A DNA stretch of 64,000 nt from Selaginella moellendorffii (Eukaryota > Streptophyta > Lycopodiopsida > Selaginellales > Selaginellaceae), in NCBI RefSeq assembly GCF_000143415.4, contig NW_003314269.1, positions 416,720 to 480,719 on the forward strand, written 5' to 3'. A program made the position numbers and the translations under genes. The notes beneath the pieces are model-generated. The model was not told the origin of the DNA. It saw nothing but the letters and a program-made list of their open reading frames with translations, and searched no databases. This document shows positions 12,701 to 24,600 of the stretch, piece by piece. Position 1 is the stretch's first letter. Each line of letters opens with the position of its first letter.

Positions 12701-14407
12701 CATAGCTCTATTCTTCCTCTGACACGCGACAAAGTTTTGCCTTGATCGCTGTTGTTGTTGATTCTTGGCTGCCTCTCTATAACTCTGAATAATCTGCTTG
12801 CGGCCGCTTTTCCTTTGGCTATAAAACCGAACACTTGCATGCAGTCTCCCAGTGCTCTGAAACGGATAAAAAGTTAATGAGACATTAACGCATGCTGTAA
12901 GAACTTACTTCCCGGATATTATACTGATGAAAATCAATGAGTTGACAGTACCTCCCTTGATCTCATGCTTCTCAACCAGTTTGCTACCGAACCAAAACTG
13001 CAACGTCCATGAAAAGTAGGAGATGGCAATGACTGTTCCAAGCCCCAGACCTTTGCTAAGTCCAGTCTTAGAGCTAAGCTTGACAGCATCCTCGAGAAGG
13101 TGTGCATACGAGTTGAGAGCTTTGGTTTCTCCAACGAAAGAGTACACAGTTCTCACTTGCGAGATTGCCTGAAAAGAGAGAGTCAGAGGGGAAAAAATGA
13201 AAAGAAACTACGTGAAAAAACACACCTGCTCAGCCACCAAGTCGGCACTTCTATACGCCGTGAGCGCTTGAATCACATACTTGGTGTAGAAAGCCACGAA
13301 CATAAAACCACTTCCAAGTAGCAGCGGTGTTGCTGTCAGCCCCATGAGCCCCATCTTCCAGTACACAGAGATAGAGATCACTATACCGCCCAGAAACACA
13401 GCAAAATTGCTGACACACGCACCGATCTGGTCGAAAGAAACATGAGAAAACCACTAGAACTGGCGATGGAGCTCACCTTCTCCCCCACTGCATCGTGAAT
13501 GAGGAGAATATCGCTCGAGACAGCGGTCACAATGTCCCCGACCTTGGCCTCCGTGTCGTAGAAGGCGATGTCCTGCTTGAGCAGCGAATCCAGGTACCTC
13601 GTCTTGATGTGCGCGGTCTGCCGCTCTCCAATTTGCGTCCAGCACACATTCTCTGCGCCATAGCGCCATCGTCAAAACCACTCAAGAACCCTAAAATTTT
13701 GAAACGATAAAGAAGCATACCTATTGCCGACGAGACCATCGTTCCAACGGACACATACATCACGATCACCACGATCTGGAATCGAAATATCAGGCACAGA
13801 TCCAACAGAAACGAGAGAGATCGGCTGATCGGACCTTGACGACTCCACGGAAGGCCGCGTCGGGCGACAGAGCAAACGCATTGTTCATCAATCCAAAGAG
13901 CAGCACGACCGCGGGGCCGGAGAGGCCGTGAGCGATGGCCGATGCCGTGCCGACTGCGATCATCAGCCAGTCCAATCCATTCGCGAATTGGAACAGCTTC
14001 CAGTAGGAAAATCCCTCGTCTTCTTGCGCTTGATCCGCGTTCTTGGTGGCATCGATGCTGTAAACGCTGAGAGAGTCGGCTTCCTCGGCCAGATCTTTCT
14101 CGTTGACGGCGCCATAGCCGTAATCTCTATCCCTCGCGACGACGACCGAGTGCGCATCCGAGATATCCCTTTGCTGCTGCTGCGCATGCGATGGCCGCGC
14201 TAGATTATCGTAAGATCTGGTGCGCTGCTGGAGATCTTGGATGCTGAGAATGCTCTTGCTGTAGTAGCTGCTACTGTCGATCGACCGCGATCCAGACTGC
14301 TGCTCCATGGCCGCGTAGAGCGCCGATAGCTCCGCCCCCACGCTCTCGGAATCATAGTCTTCCGGGAAGAAATCGAAATCCCTCGAGCCATTGTCGGATT
14401 CTACCAT
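9741..14407 (-). CDS. ABCB: ABC transporter, subfamily B (MDR/P-glycoprotein type), full transporter
   Basis: Eleven exons sum to 4125 nt (1374 aa): 14407-13835, 13775-13721, 13652-13477, 13426-13226, 13168-12909, 12856-12540, 12485-12262, 12207-11846, 11798-11320, 11272-11031, 10976-9741; all introns are GT-AG. The layout is the full-transporter order TMD1-NBD1-TMD2-NBD2. NBD1 has Walker A GSSGSGKS (about residue 506), signature LSGGQ and Walker B '[12 protein letters not shown]'. NBD2 has GASGSGKS (about 1160), LSGGQ and '[13 protein letters not shown]'. Both catalytic Glu and switch His are present, so both sites look competent. The family pumps hydrophobic substrates or hormones across membranes using ATP. 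Membrane sequence starts at about residue 133, so there is an unusually long Ser/Gln-rich cytosolic N-terminus. The substrate cannot be told from sequence. The start is the ATG nearest a TATA box 50 bp upstream. Confidence 0.95.
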
Positions 14408-15480
14408 GGTCTCACGAGCGCGTGGATCATTGGGACGATCCCTGTGCCTCGCGCGCTTATAAAGCAAGAAAATCCACGAAGCTTTGGTATGAACGACGAT
14501 CGTCCAAACAGAACCAAATGGCCAAATGGCGCTTTGTGCCAAAGGACCAACCAAAGGAACACCACAAAAAACTACAAACGCAGGATTCCTTCTCTTCTTC
14601 TTTGTTTTCTACTTAGAGAGCTTTACGTTTCTCTGTTCTTTCCTAGTATGTAACTTCCTACAGTCTTGAAAGTTAGAGCTTGATCGATCGATCAAGCCAG
14701 TGATTCCTTCTCTTCTTCTTTGTTTTTTAAATCTCAACTTTTCTTTGTTCTTCGCTGCTACCATAGTCTATATGAACTGTTAACTTCCAAGTTAGAGCAT
14801 TTCTTTTATGGTGCCTCGATCCAGTGGCCTTAATCGATCGATCAAGCCAGTGATTCTCTCCCTAGTTTTCCCTGTTCTTCACTAGTACCATGATAGCCTA
14901 CATGAACAAGCTAGTGTCAACTTCCTAGAGTCTTGAAAGTTAGAGCATTTCTTCTTTGGTTACCTCGATCTAGCGATCGAGCCAGTGAGTTCCAAGCCTT
15001 ACTGCTTGGAAGAGCTTCCTCTACAAACACAGACCAAAAATATGCATAAAAACTCTCAAGAGCACACGAAAGCTCGAGGAGAGAGCTTCTTACTTGGAGT
15101 TGTCGCAGTGAAGTTTTCCAGAGCTTACTTGCTTTTAGCTCACTTGCTAAAAAGTGCTTATTTCCGGAAGATCAGTCTCAAGAGAAGCATGGAAAGTTGC
15201 GACTCTAGAGCGAAAATGCAAGCTGTGATCTCAAGCTAAAACTTTGCTAGCTTTCCCTCTCCTGACGTCCTTGTCCGCGATGCCAATCCCCGTTGTCGCA
15301 AAAATCAATCTCCGGTGAGCAACGCCGTGTACAAGGCACTCCAGGAAGCGCCTGGAGCAACACAAGGCCGAGCCCCTGGACTCACGACATCTAGCTTTGC
15401 TTGCGAGGCAGGAGGATCGTGCTTGACGAAGGCGCGCTCTACACCCCTTCAATGGCGCTCTTATCCTAGCCGTTGGTTTC
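14210..15480. repeat. Segmental duplication, copy A (ABCB 5' end and upstream)
   Basis: Blocks of this region recur in 17.3-18.45 kb. ABCB exon 1 and TATA (14234-14470) match 17872-18060. The tract 'ccttctcttcttctttgttttc' near 14588 matches 18166. Bases 14988-15105 ('gagttccaagccttactg' to 'cttacttggagttgtc') match 18329-18443. Bases 15230-15480 are a mosaic of the gene at 16872-17774 ('cctgacgtccttgtccgcga', 'gtgagcaacgccgtgtacaag'). The block order differs between the two places, so more than one rearrangement occurred. Confidence 0.8.
14456..14464 (-). promoter_or_regulatory. TATA box of the ABCB gene
   Basis: On the minus strand the sequence reads ctttataag, about 50 bp before the ATG at 14407. 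This predicts a very short 5' leader of roughly 20 nt. The same box and surroundings recur at 18048-18056, where the ABCB 5' end has been copied. Confidence 0.55.
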
Positions 15481-16871
15481 AAATGACATTTTTAGAGGGA
15501 AACTCTCGAGAATATGCCTCAAGATCTGGAGCCCTAAAAACAGACAAGGGGAAATGAGCACATCGTATGACTTCTCGCGGGCTTCATGGGAGCTGGGCGT
15601 TGAGGCGCAATGAGGCCAGAAGCCCAAGGGCATGTCTACGGTGAGTGCCGGCATTCTTTCTTGGGATTTGCTGATGATCGCTCAAGATTGCTTTTCTTGA
15701 ATAAATATCGCCTCATAATCTAGAGGAAAAACAATAAAGAGCACAAGGCTTTACCTGGCGGAACTCGACGTAACTGTAGTGGCAGGATGCAGCAATGGGG
15801 GCTTCCTGGAGAAGAACAACTCCAATCGAGAGCGTTGGTGCAATGAAACAGGCCTGCAAGAAGAAGACGCTGAGCTAACCCTGAGAAGCAAAGGACGAAA
15901 AAACTCCACAGCACGTCTCATCATGCTGGGCTTTCCGCAAAATGTGAAATCCACACCGCTGCCATGGCAGCAATCTAAAAAGCTCGAGGAATGGAAGTTG
16001 CAATTGACACAATACGTGTTCCAAGGGTAATAAGGTCCAAGAGTGACCAGAGGTTTAAATTCAGTATTGACATGATATAACACAAATTTATTTTCACTGT
16101 CACTGTTCGTAAGGCAAGAGGCGAGGTGGTGGACGATGGAATAACAGCATGGTTTCACCGGGATTTCATCTCAAGAGGTAATTTCACTTCCATGCCATGC
16201 GAATTTTTTCTTATCAATTTTTTTTCTCTAAGGCACGGTATAACAGATGTTAAGGCTCTCATGCCCATGCTCTTGGTCGCTATTCGACGAGTTATCAGGC
16301 TTCAGGTAAGCACAAGTTCTCATAGTTTTAATTTGATCGTTTTCCAGTCCCTTGTCTATGGGCTAGAAAAAAATACTATGACTTAATCCACGATCGAATC
16401 GATTCTTTCAGGCGTTCTAGGATCTTGCCTCCATTCCTTTGGTGAGAGGAGTATCTAAAGCTTTCCTCTCATTCGCGAGAAAACTCTATTAACGATTGTT
16501 AAATTCAAATTAGTTCAATTACAAGAAGGGTTTGAGGAAGAGAGGTTAGCGAGGGAAAGCTTCGCGCCATGAGCGATTCTGAGATGCTCGAAGAATGAAT
16601 CGTCTGCTTCTGCATCTGGGCAGCGATCTACCGGGCCGGATTGAAAATGTAGGCAATTCCAGTGCGTTCTTGTTCTTCTCGGGCCCCAGGAGCGTGTGAA
16701 ATCCAGCCGTGTCGGATTCGAGTGCGTTCTACAGCGAAATCGGCCCAAGGGCGCCAGATTCCGGTGCATGCATTGCCGCAGTGGGGGCGGCGACGATGAT
16801 GATCGATCATGGAGCGATTCACAATGGTGTTTCGGACCAGACAGGAAGAACAACAGAACGCGATGGTTTTA
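15481..16871. other. Intergenic; no supported gene
   Basis: Short frames exist on both strands, for example 15779-16030 and 16126-16386 on the plus strand, but none has a recognisable motif or splice-consistent partner. Bases 16500-16871 are probably the 3' untranslated part of the minus-strand gene that ends at 16872. Confidence 0.4.
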
Positions 16872-17774
16872 TCACAGAGCCGAGACGAGCGCAAGCTGCA
16901 AAAGAAAAAAGAATGAGAGCAAAACTAGAACTAGAGATTACCTCGTTGGGCAGGAAGTCGGACATATCTGGCTTCCGGGGGAAGGCAACGCTCGTCTCGG
17001 CGTAGCGCGGGACACGGATGCACACCTCGTCCGTGACGTTGTTGATCGCCTTTTGATCCTTGCTCACAAACCACACCCTGCGCATGAGGTCGCGCGGCTT
17101 GCAGATGATCCTGTGCCGCTCCAGAAACGTCTCCACCAGGAGCCCCATGCGATCCTCGTCCAGCAAAACTTTCTCGTAGAACTCGCGGTTGCCCGTCACA
17201 AACACCTGATGAAACTCGCACAGTCGGTAAATCGAGATAGAAAGAGTGAAAGAAGAAACTTTCTCACAGTGCCAGGAGTGTAACGCGATTCTAGATTCGC
17301 ACGGACGTAGGAGAGTAGAGAAGGAAACATCCTCTCCTGAGCATCCTCGTCCGCGATGCCAATCCTGCCAAACACCCACTCGCGCCCCTTGTCGCAAAAA
17401 TGCGAGGAGGGATAGTCTTGCCACCCCGGCTTCTCCAAGTAGTTGACGTCGGTGTAGAGCGCCTTCTCGTCAAGCATCCGCTTCACCCACAGGCCGAGCG
17501 GCCGCCCCTCCTCCTCCATCGCCACCACAAACAGCTCGTAGGCCTCCTTGTCGCAAGCAAATTCATCGTGAGTCCAGGGACCATAGTGCCGAAACTCGGC
17601 CGTTTGCCGCTGGTAGACCTCGTTTTCCACCTGACCCTCCTTGAGTGTGTGGAGCGCCTTGTACACGGCGTTGCTCACCGGGAATGGCAGCCCCTTGTTC
17701 TTCGTCTTGTGGCGCTCCACCACCTTGAGCGCCTTGGCGCACTCCTCGCCCGTGTCGCAACACCTCTTCTTCAT
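16872..17774 (-). CDS. Unrecognised 264-aa protein, multicopy family in this window
   Basis: Three exons (17774-17268, 17205-16942, 16895-16872) sum to 264 codons plus stop; introns are GT-AG. The longer open frame begins with TTG at 17795, so I use the first ATG (MKKRCCDTG). Visible features are a basic/Cys start, 'VSNAVYKAL', 'DEFACDKEAYELFVVAMEEE', 'GLWVKRMLDE', 'SHFCDKGREWVFGR', and a second exon with 'VFVTGNREFYEKVLLDEDR' and 'MRRVWFVSKDQ'. There is no signal peptide or membrane span. I do not recognise a domain. Related broken copies lie at 6182-6470 and 15230-15480, so this is a small duplicating family. The region just upstream is a copy of the ABCB promoter and exon 1, which may supply its promoter and leader. 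The third exon is tiny (7 codons) and the exact end is less certain. Confidence 0.65.
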
Positions 17775-17867
17775 CCTTTGCCCTACTTTTGTCAAGCAAG
17801 AGGGCTTTTATCCTAGCCGTTGGCTTCAAATAGAATCTTTAAGTAGAAAGGGCGGGAATTTAGGCCT

Positions 17868-18060
17868 GGCGGCTTGGATGCTGAGAATGCTCTTGCTGTA
17901 GTAGCTGCTGCTGTCGATCGACCGCGATCCGGATTGCTGCTCCATCGCGACGTAGAGCGCTGATAGCTCCGCCCCCTCGAGCCATTGTCGGATTCTAGCG
18001 CTCACGAGCGCGTGGATCATTGAGACGATCCCTGTGTGCCTCGCGCGCTTATAAAGCAAG
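17868..18060 (-). pseudogene. Copied ABCB first-exon fragment with promoter
   Basis: On the minus strand this block repeats ABCB exon 1 from the TATA box through the Ser-rich segment '[19 protein letters not shown]'. The start codon context is destroyed: the ABCB words around ATG-GTA-GAA are replaced by 'gcgctagaatcc'. About 42 bp after 'ggctcgaggg' are deleted. It cannot encode a transporter. It sits immediately upstream of the unrecognised gene that starts at 17774, in the same orientation. Confidence 0.85.
18048..18056 (-). promoter_or_regulatory. Copied ABCB TATA box, possibly driving the 17-kb gene
   Basis: The nine bases ctttataag on the minus strand and their GC-rich flanks are the same as at the ABCB promoter. 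The next intact minus-strand start codon downstream is at 17774, about 275 bp away. Use of this box is inferred, not shown. Confidence 0.4.
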
Positions 18061-18328
18061 AAATCCACGAAGCTTGGTCGTCCAAACAGAACCAAATGGC
18101 CAAATGCCGCTTTGTTCCAAAGGACCAACAAAAGGAACACCACAAAGAACTAAAAACGAAGGATTCCTTCTCTTCTTCTTTGTTTTCTACTTAGAGAGCT
18201 CTACGTTTCCCTGCTCTTCGCTACGTATAAGGAAACCTGCGCTAGTATATATAACTAAGTCTTGAAAGTTAGAGCACTTCTTCTTCGGTACCTCGATCCA
18301 GCGACCTTGATTGATCAATCTAGGCAGT

Positions 18329-18445
18329 GAGTTCCAAGCCTTACTCCTTGGAAGGGCTTTCTCTACAAGCACAGACCAGGAACACACGTAAAAACTCTCA
18401 AGAACACATGAAAGAGGAGAGAACTTCTTACTTGGAGTTGTCATC
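18329..18445. repeat. Segmental duplication, copy B, reaching the agenet last exon
   Basis: This block pairs with 14988-15105. It runs to 'cttacttggagttgtc', which is the end of the agenet coding sequence. The duplicated block upstream of ABCB therefore carries the end of an agenet exon without the rest of that gene. Confidence 0.75.
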
Positions 18446-19264
18446 CTTTTCACGCTCTGCATTCCACGAGCAATGCTTCCTGGCCTGCCGGAAGCACGAG
18501 TCCCACTCCCTGAGCGCCGCCAGGCAATCCTCGTTGTCCCAGGAAGAGCTGCGGTTGTTGGCGATCTTCGCAGGAGAGCTGAGTGGAACTTGCCATCCAT
18601 CCCGTGGAGACCAGTTTAGCGCCGGACGAAGCTCGTGCAAGGCAACCACGTAGCGCCCGCCTTCGCCGTATGGAGGACTCGAGCCCTCGAACTAAACCGA
18701 AACAAAGCCAACGACGATTAGAACCAAAGACAAGTTTTCTCGGCTAAGCTCACCACTCCCGTGTGATCGTCGATGACTTGCACGACTTTGCCATACCACC
18801 GAGCGCTCCTCCACGGATAGTCGGCCTCGTCGCCCTCTTTCCACTTCCTGATCACCTGGATCTCCGGGAACTTGGGCCTTAGCATGATCTCCCTCCATCC
18901 CGAAGGTGGAACGCCTGGAGGATGCTGGTAGAGCGGGATCGTAGTCTCTCCTGGAACAAGCAAGCTAGAAATCGACAAGCTTCGAGAAAGGAAACGCTTC
19001 AAGAATCACGCAAGGAAAGACTCAAATCTCTAGCGAGGTGTGACAAAATGTAGCTCCACCTTCGTAGTCGAAATAGCTCAGCGTGCAGTAAACATCCTTT
19101 CGCAAGCGCTCGATCTTCTCGATCTACAAAACCATTCCTGCGATTATCACAGCTCCCAGTAGACCTCTCACCTTGGCACGGAACCAGGCTCCTCGAAATC
19201 CATGGTTGTAACTCTTCTCCTCGACCTCGTCTCCCACGGCGAAAGGGATCGGGATCCCAGCCAT
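18428..19264 (-). CDS. Agenet (Tudor-like) domain protein
   Basis: Four exons (19264-19172, 19123-19060, 18950-18754, 18691-18428) give 205 aa and sum to whole codons with GT-AG introns. The first agenet-type repeat begins at once: 'FAVGDEVEEKSYNHGFRGAW' then 'FRAKIEKIE...YCTLSYFDYEG'. This is the classic charged, aromatic Tudor-like fold used in plants to bind modified histone or other methylated peptides. A second half follows ('PPSGWREIMLRPKFPEIQVI', 'WRSARWYGKVVQVIDDHTGV', 'YVVALHELRPALNW'). The C-terminus is charged (REKDDNSK). The stop TAA overlaps a good splice donor (AAGTAAGAAG), so a longer spliced form is possible. It is likely nuclear, by family. Confidence 0.8.
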
Positions 19265-19449
19265 CGCTAGAACCCTAATGCCATGAGCTAGCGTACTGTA
19301 TAGCCTTCACACACTATATAGCTACTCAAATAAATATTAAAGAAAACGTTTAGCATGGCCGCGCGTCACGGATCAACTACCGCGCGGCTCGGTGGACCGG
19401 TATTGTAAGTGCCGCACGGTACGCTCGTTGTTGCTCTTCCATTCAATGG

Positions 19450-20160
19450 TCAGTGGCATGGAACAAAGACGTCCTTGTAAACACACACGTAAGGCACGTC
19501 ACAGCCGATGTAAGGACCAGCCCAAAGACCCTCGTTGACTTCTCCGGCGTTCCACACGGATGCGTAGAGAAAGCAAGGCCCCGTAGGAAATCCTTCGTCT
19601 TCTTCTTCTTCAAGAGCTTCTTCTCCTGCACCCTTGCCTTCTTTGACTCCTTCTCCTTCTCCAACTTTCCCTTCGTGTTCTTCCGGGCCTTCCTTCGTTT
19701 TCTTCTCGGCTACCCGGATGGACTTCCCGTCCACGAGCCACTCGATCCTGTCCGGCTCCCACTTGATCGTATACTCGTGGAACTCTTGCGAGCTGTCGAA
19801 GCCGAGATCGTGGATCACCTCCCGGCCGCCCGTGCCGTGCGTGTAGAAGTTGGTCTGGACGGTCCCCTTGTCCTTCCCCAGGAACTCGAAGTCGATCTCG
19901 TCCTGGTCTCTCGGCCCCTCGAGCGTCGAGAGGTAGAAGCTCGAGTTGAGGCCGCTCGTGTTCCCCGACGGCGTCTTGATCTTGGCGCTGAAAGTTCCGC
20001 TGCTAAACCTGCGGGTGCTCCTCCAGCGAGCACCACCGCGCTCATCGAAAGTCACCGAGATCTCTCGCTGCTCTGGAAAATGCTGGCATACCTCGGGGCA
20101 GTAGTCCACCGCGATGGCCGATAGCTCCTCCGTCCTGTGCAGATCTGGGACTTTCTCCAT
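19450..20160 (-). CDS. GH16 glucanase, EG16-like (XTH relative)
   Basis: This is a single exon of 236 aa. The catalytic strand reads DQDEIDFEFLG with nucleophile Glu88, Asp90 and acid/base Glu92, as in xyloglucan endotransglycosylase/hydrolases. 'WLVDGKSIRV' and 'LYASVWNAGE' are the matching XTH landmarks. Unlike XTHs it has no signal peptide and ends at 'VPYVCVYKDVFVPCH' without the XET C-terminal extension. Those are the marks of the EG16 clade, which cuts mixed-linkage glucan and xyloglucan chains and is thought not to be secreted; EG16 membership is inferred. An odd acidic/Gly-rich insert (about residues 154-192, with 'GEEALEEEEDEGF') replaces the loop between the last two strands. The start is the only upstream in-frame ATG with a fitting N-terminus. 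Confidence 0.85.
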   Translation of the reverse strand: MEKVPDLHRTEELSAIAVDYCPEVCQHFPEQREISVTFDERGGARWRSTRRFSSGTFSAKIKTPSGNTSGLNSSFYLSTLEGPRDQDEIDFEFLGKDKGTVQTNFYTHGTGGREVIHDLGFDSSQEFHEYTIKWEPDRIEWLVDGKSIRVAEKKTKEGPEEHEGKVGEGEGVKEGKGAGEEALEEEEDEGFPTGPCFLYASVWNAGEVNEGLWAGPYIGCDVPYVCVYKDVFVPCH

Positions 20161-20616
20161 GGCTCCAGCGATTGATGATTATGATGCGCAAAGGTCTCGA
20201 ACCCGTACACACCACCTCCGAGTTAAGCCCTCCGAGTTAAGCTCGTCCAGCTAAGTAGAGTTTATGTCTATCAGTAGAAAACAAATGTGAGCTCCAAACT
20301 TACGTCTATCTCAACAGATCAACAGATCTTGGTACTAAGTTCGCGATTGTCTATCAGGCTTGGATCTCTTCCAGCCTCGAGATCGAATAGCATCTCCAGA
20401 GTCTTTCTTTCATTGTTTCCATCAGTTACGGCTCTGGTTTTTCGATTCTCTGCGTCGTTTAAACTTTCTCTTCCTTGTCTTCTTCATGAGTCCCTGGAAG
20501 AATACCACATTTTGTTAGTATCACGCAAAAAGAGAAAAAGGGTAAACGGAGGTATCTATTTCCATTGATACCCCATTCACTCTCAATAGATCGAGAACCG
20601 ACTATCTGATTAAAAT
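20161..20616. other. Intergenic between GH16 gene and duplicated block
   Basis: This is the 5' flank of the GH16 gene. It contains the near-direct repeat 'tccgagttaa' at about 20217-20240. No gene is supported. Confidence 0.4.
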
Positions 20617-21083
20617 GATCAGCACAAGAAAAATGTTCAAAAACTATGGCACTCCACCTCTACAGTTTCAGCACGCTTTTCAGCCGCAATCCTGAAATGA
20701 AGCCCTCAATAAGGACGATTCTGTAGAAAGAAAAAAGAGAATTTTTGAGTCTCAATAAGAAAAATAAACAACAAAGCACTGAAAAAGCCTAGTAACCTTA
20801 CTGGAAGGATGTATTACTTGCGGTCGTCAATACCCCGTGAGCTGCCGCTTCAAACTGCCTGGACTAAATTACACATTCCGAAAGATACACAAGAACTACT
20901 TCAAAGCAAGAAGTTGAGATTTCTGAATACTGCCTGTTTTCCTGCAACATCCGAGTCTTCTTACTGCGTTGACATGCAAACCGATTTGACGCCTGGCATG
21001 ATCTTCTCTTTGATGTTCTCAATCAGGACATACATCTGACGAAGAACAGCGATCGGCACCAGGAGTCCATGAATTAATTTTGA

Positions 21084-21341
21084 CTACGTTGGAGTTTCAG
21101 CAGTGTCTTCTAGTTTCACATCTGAAGTCTCTCCACCCTCCTCGTTTAACAGCAATCTCTTCCGGAGGATGGGGTATAGTTTTATTGTTTTCCTTGCCAG
21201 CATCCTCCTCATGGACTTGTCTGCCGTGCGTCCTGATTTGAAAGCGACCCACTGTTCCTTCTGTTTATGATGTCCTTGTACTACGTTCCACGGTTTCAGG
21301 GTATATAGTCTGCTTCCTCGGTCGAACCATTCTGGAACCAA
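21084..21341 (-). other. Possible small basic protein exon, unidentified
   Basis: This frame is preceded by a good acceptor (ttttcag at about 21370 on the minus strand) and reads 'RKPKLVPEWFDRGSRLY', 'WVAFKSGRTADKSMRRML', ending 'DVKLEDTAETPT'. Upstream, ATGs at about 21570-21595 have donors but do not join in frame in my hands. The matching part is mostly missing in the second duplicate. It may be the 3' exon of a real gene or a relic; I do not recognise it. Confidence 0.3.
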
Positions 21342-21761
21342 CTTTGGTTTCCGTCGTGAGCAATGCCTGAAAAATAGATATTTAAAACGAATTTGCTATG
21401 TTAGTTCGAGTCACTTCCTGCACTTAAGCTTCCGTTTGTAAAGAGAGAAGAAATTGTAATAGTCATTGCACTACCTACAAACATAAGGACAATTAAGAAC
21501 CAAGAGACAATGTAAAGAACAAGAACTTTGGGGAGAGAAAATAGAAGAAACTAACGCTGCGCCATCGAGCTCAAAACGCCAGAACTTACGCGCCATTTGT
21601 ATTTTTCCCTAATCCACGTTAATTAATTAATTAATTAAGATTTTAATTCACGACAGATGAAATATGGGTTTTATTAACTACGCTTTTTGTAAATAACAGT
21701 GGCATAGCTGAAGATTGAATCTTTTGGGGAGATTCTGGAGTTTGATCTCTCCTTGCTCCCA

Positions 21762-23826
<2,065 letters not shown>

Positions 23827-24050
23827 TCAGTTTCTCTCAAACACAAAATGTAGTGGTAAGTATCTCTGTTTTTCTTTTGATGGACTTAATCTGGTTTTCT
23901 ACAGCACTTGAGACTATGTAAAGCCAAAATCATTCTTTATTTTTATATCTCTGGAAAGATTAATTGATCAAATGAAGACCATGCTGTATGTTAAATGATT
24001 ACTAAAACAATATTATGTATTTAAAGAAAAAAATATCCAAAAACAAAATA

Positions 24051-24600
24051 TGTGAGGTCCAACAATGTCATATACTAATATTAGCATAGTGGGATTTTAG
24101 TAAGTATCAGATTGATTTTAATTTAAACCACTCACTAAACTAGAGTTTTTGGGCTAATTAATATGCCAACTATAGATAACACATCATCAAGGAGTGAATC
24201 ACCATATTTAAGACTTAAAGAAATTTAATACTATAAACTAAATGCAACTAAATGGTAAAGTGTAAACATCATGAACTTTTTTTGAAGTTGTTTCCTTGGC
24301 GATGGTCTAGACTAAAGTATGTATCAATGAAGATGTCAATATTTTCTAAGCAGGGGAGGCCATTTTTTGTATTCTCTTTCTATATTCCAAACATTCACAT
24401 TAGTGGAAATGAAGGGCATTTTTCCTTGTCCTGAGGAGTGCTTAGATTTAGGATTTTGGTTTAAATATAACTTTTGCATCATTTAAATCTATTCTTTCTT
24501 TCCTTTTAGGGTTTTGGTTTAGATCTAGCTTTTCCATTGTCTAGATCTCCCTTTCTTTCTAATTTTTTCTCATTTCCCTTCTTTTGCTCTTTTTCTTTCA
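24051..24600 (+). repeat. 5' LTR of the gypsy element (3' limit approximate)
   Basis: The first about 90 bp match the start of the 3' LTR at 28268-28376 ('tattagcatagtgggatttt'). Inside is a local duplication of 'agggttttggtttagatct'-type sequence at about 24450-24555. The LTR end and primer-binding site are not clear because the downstream 3' LTR is interrupted by the gap. Confidence 0.65.
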
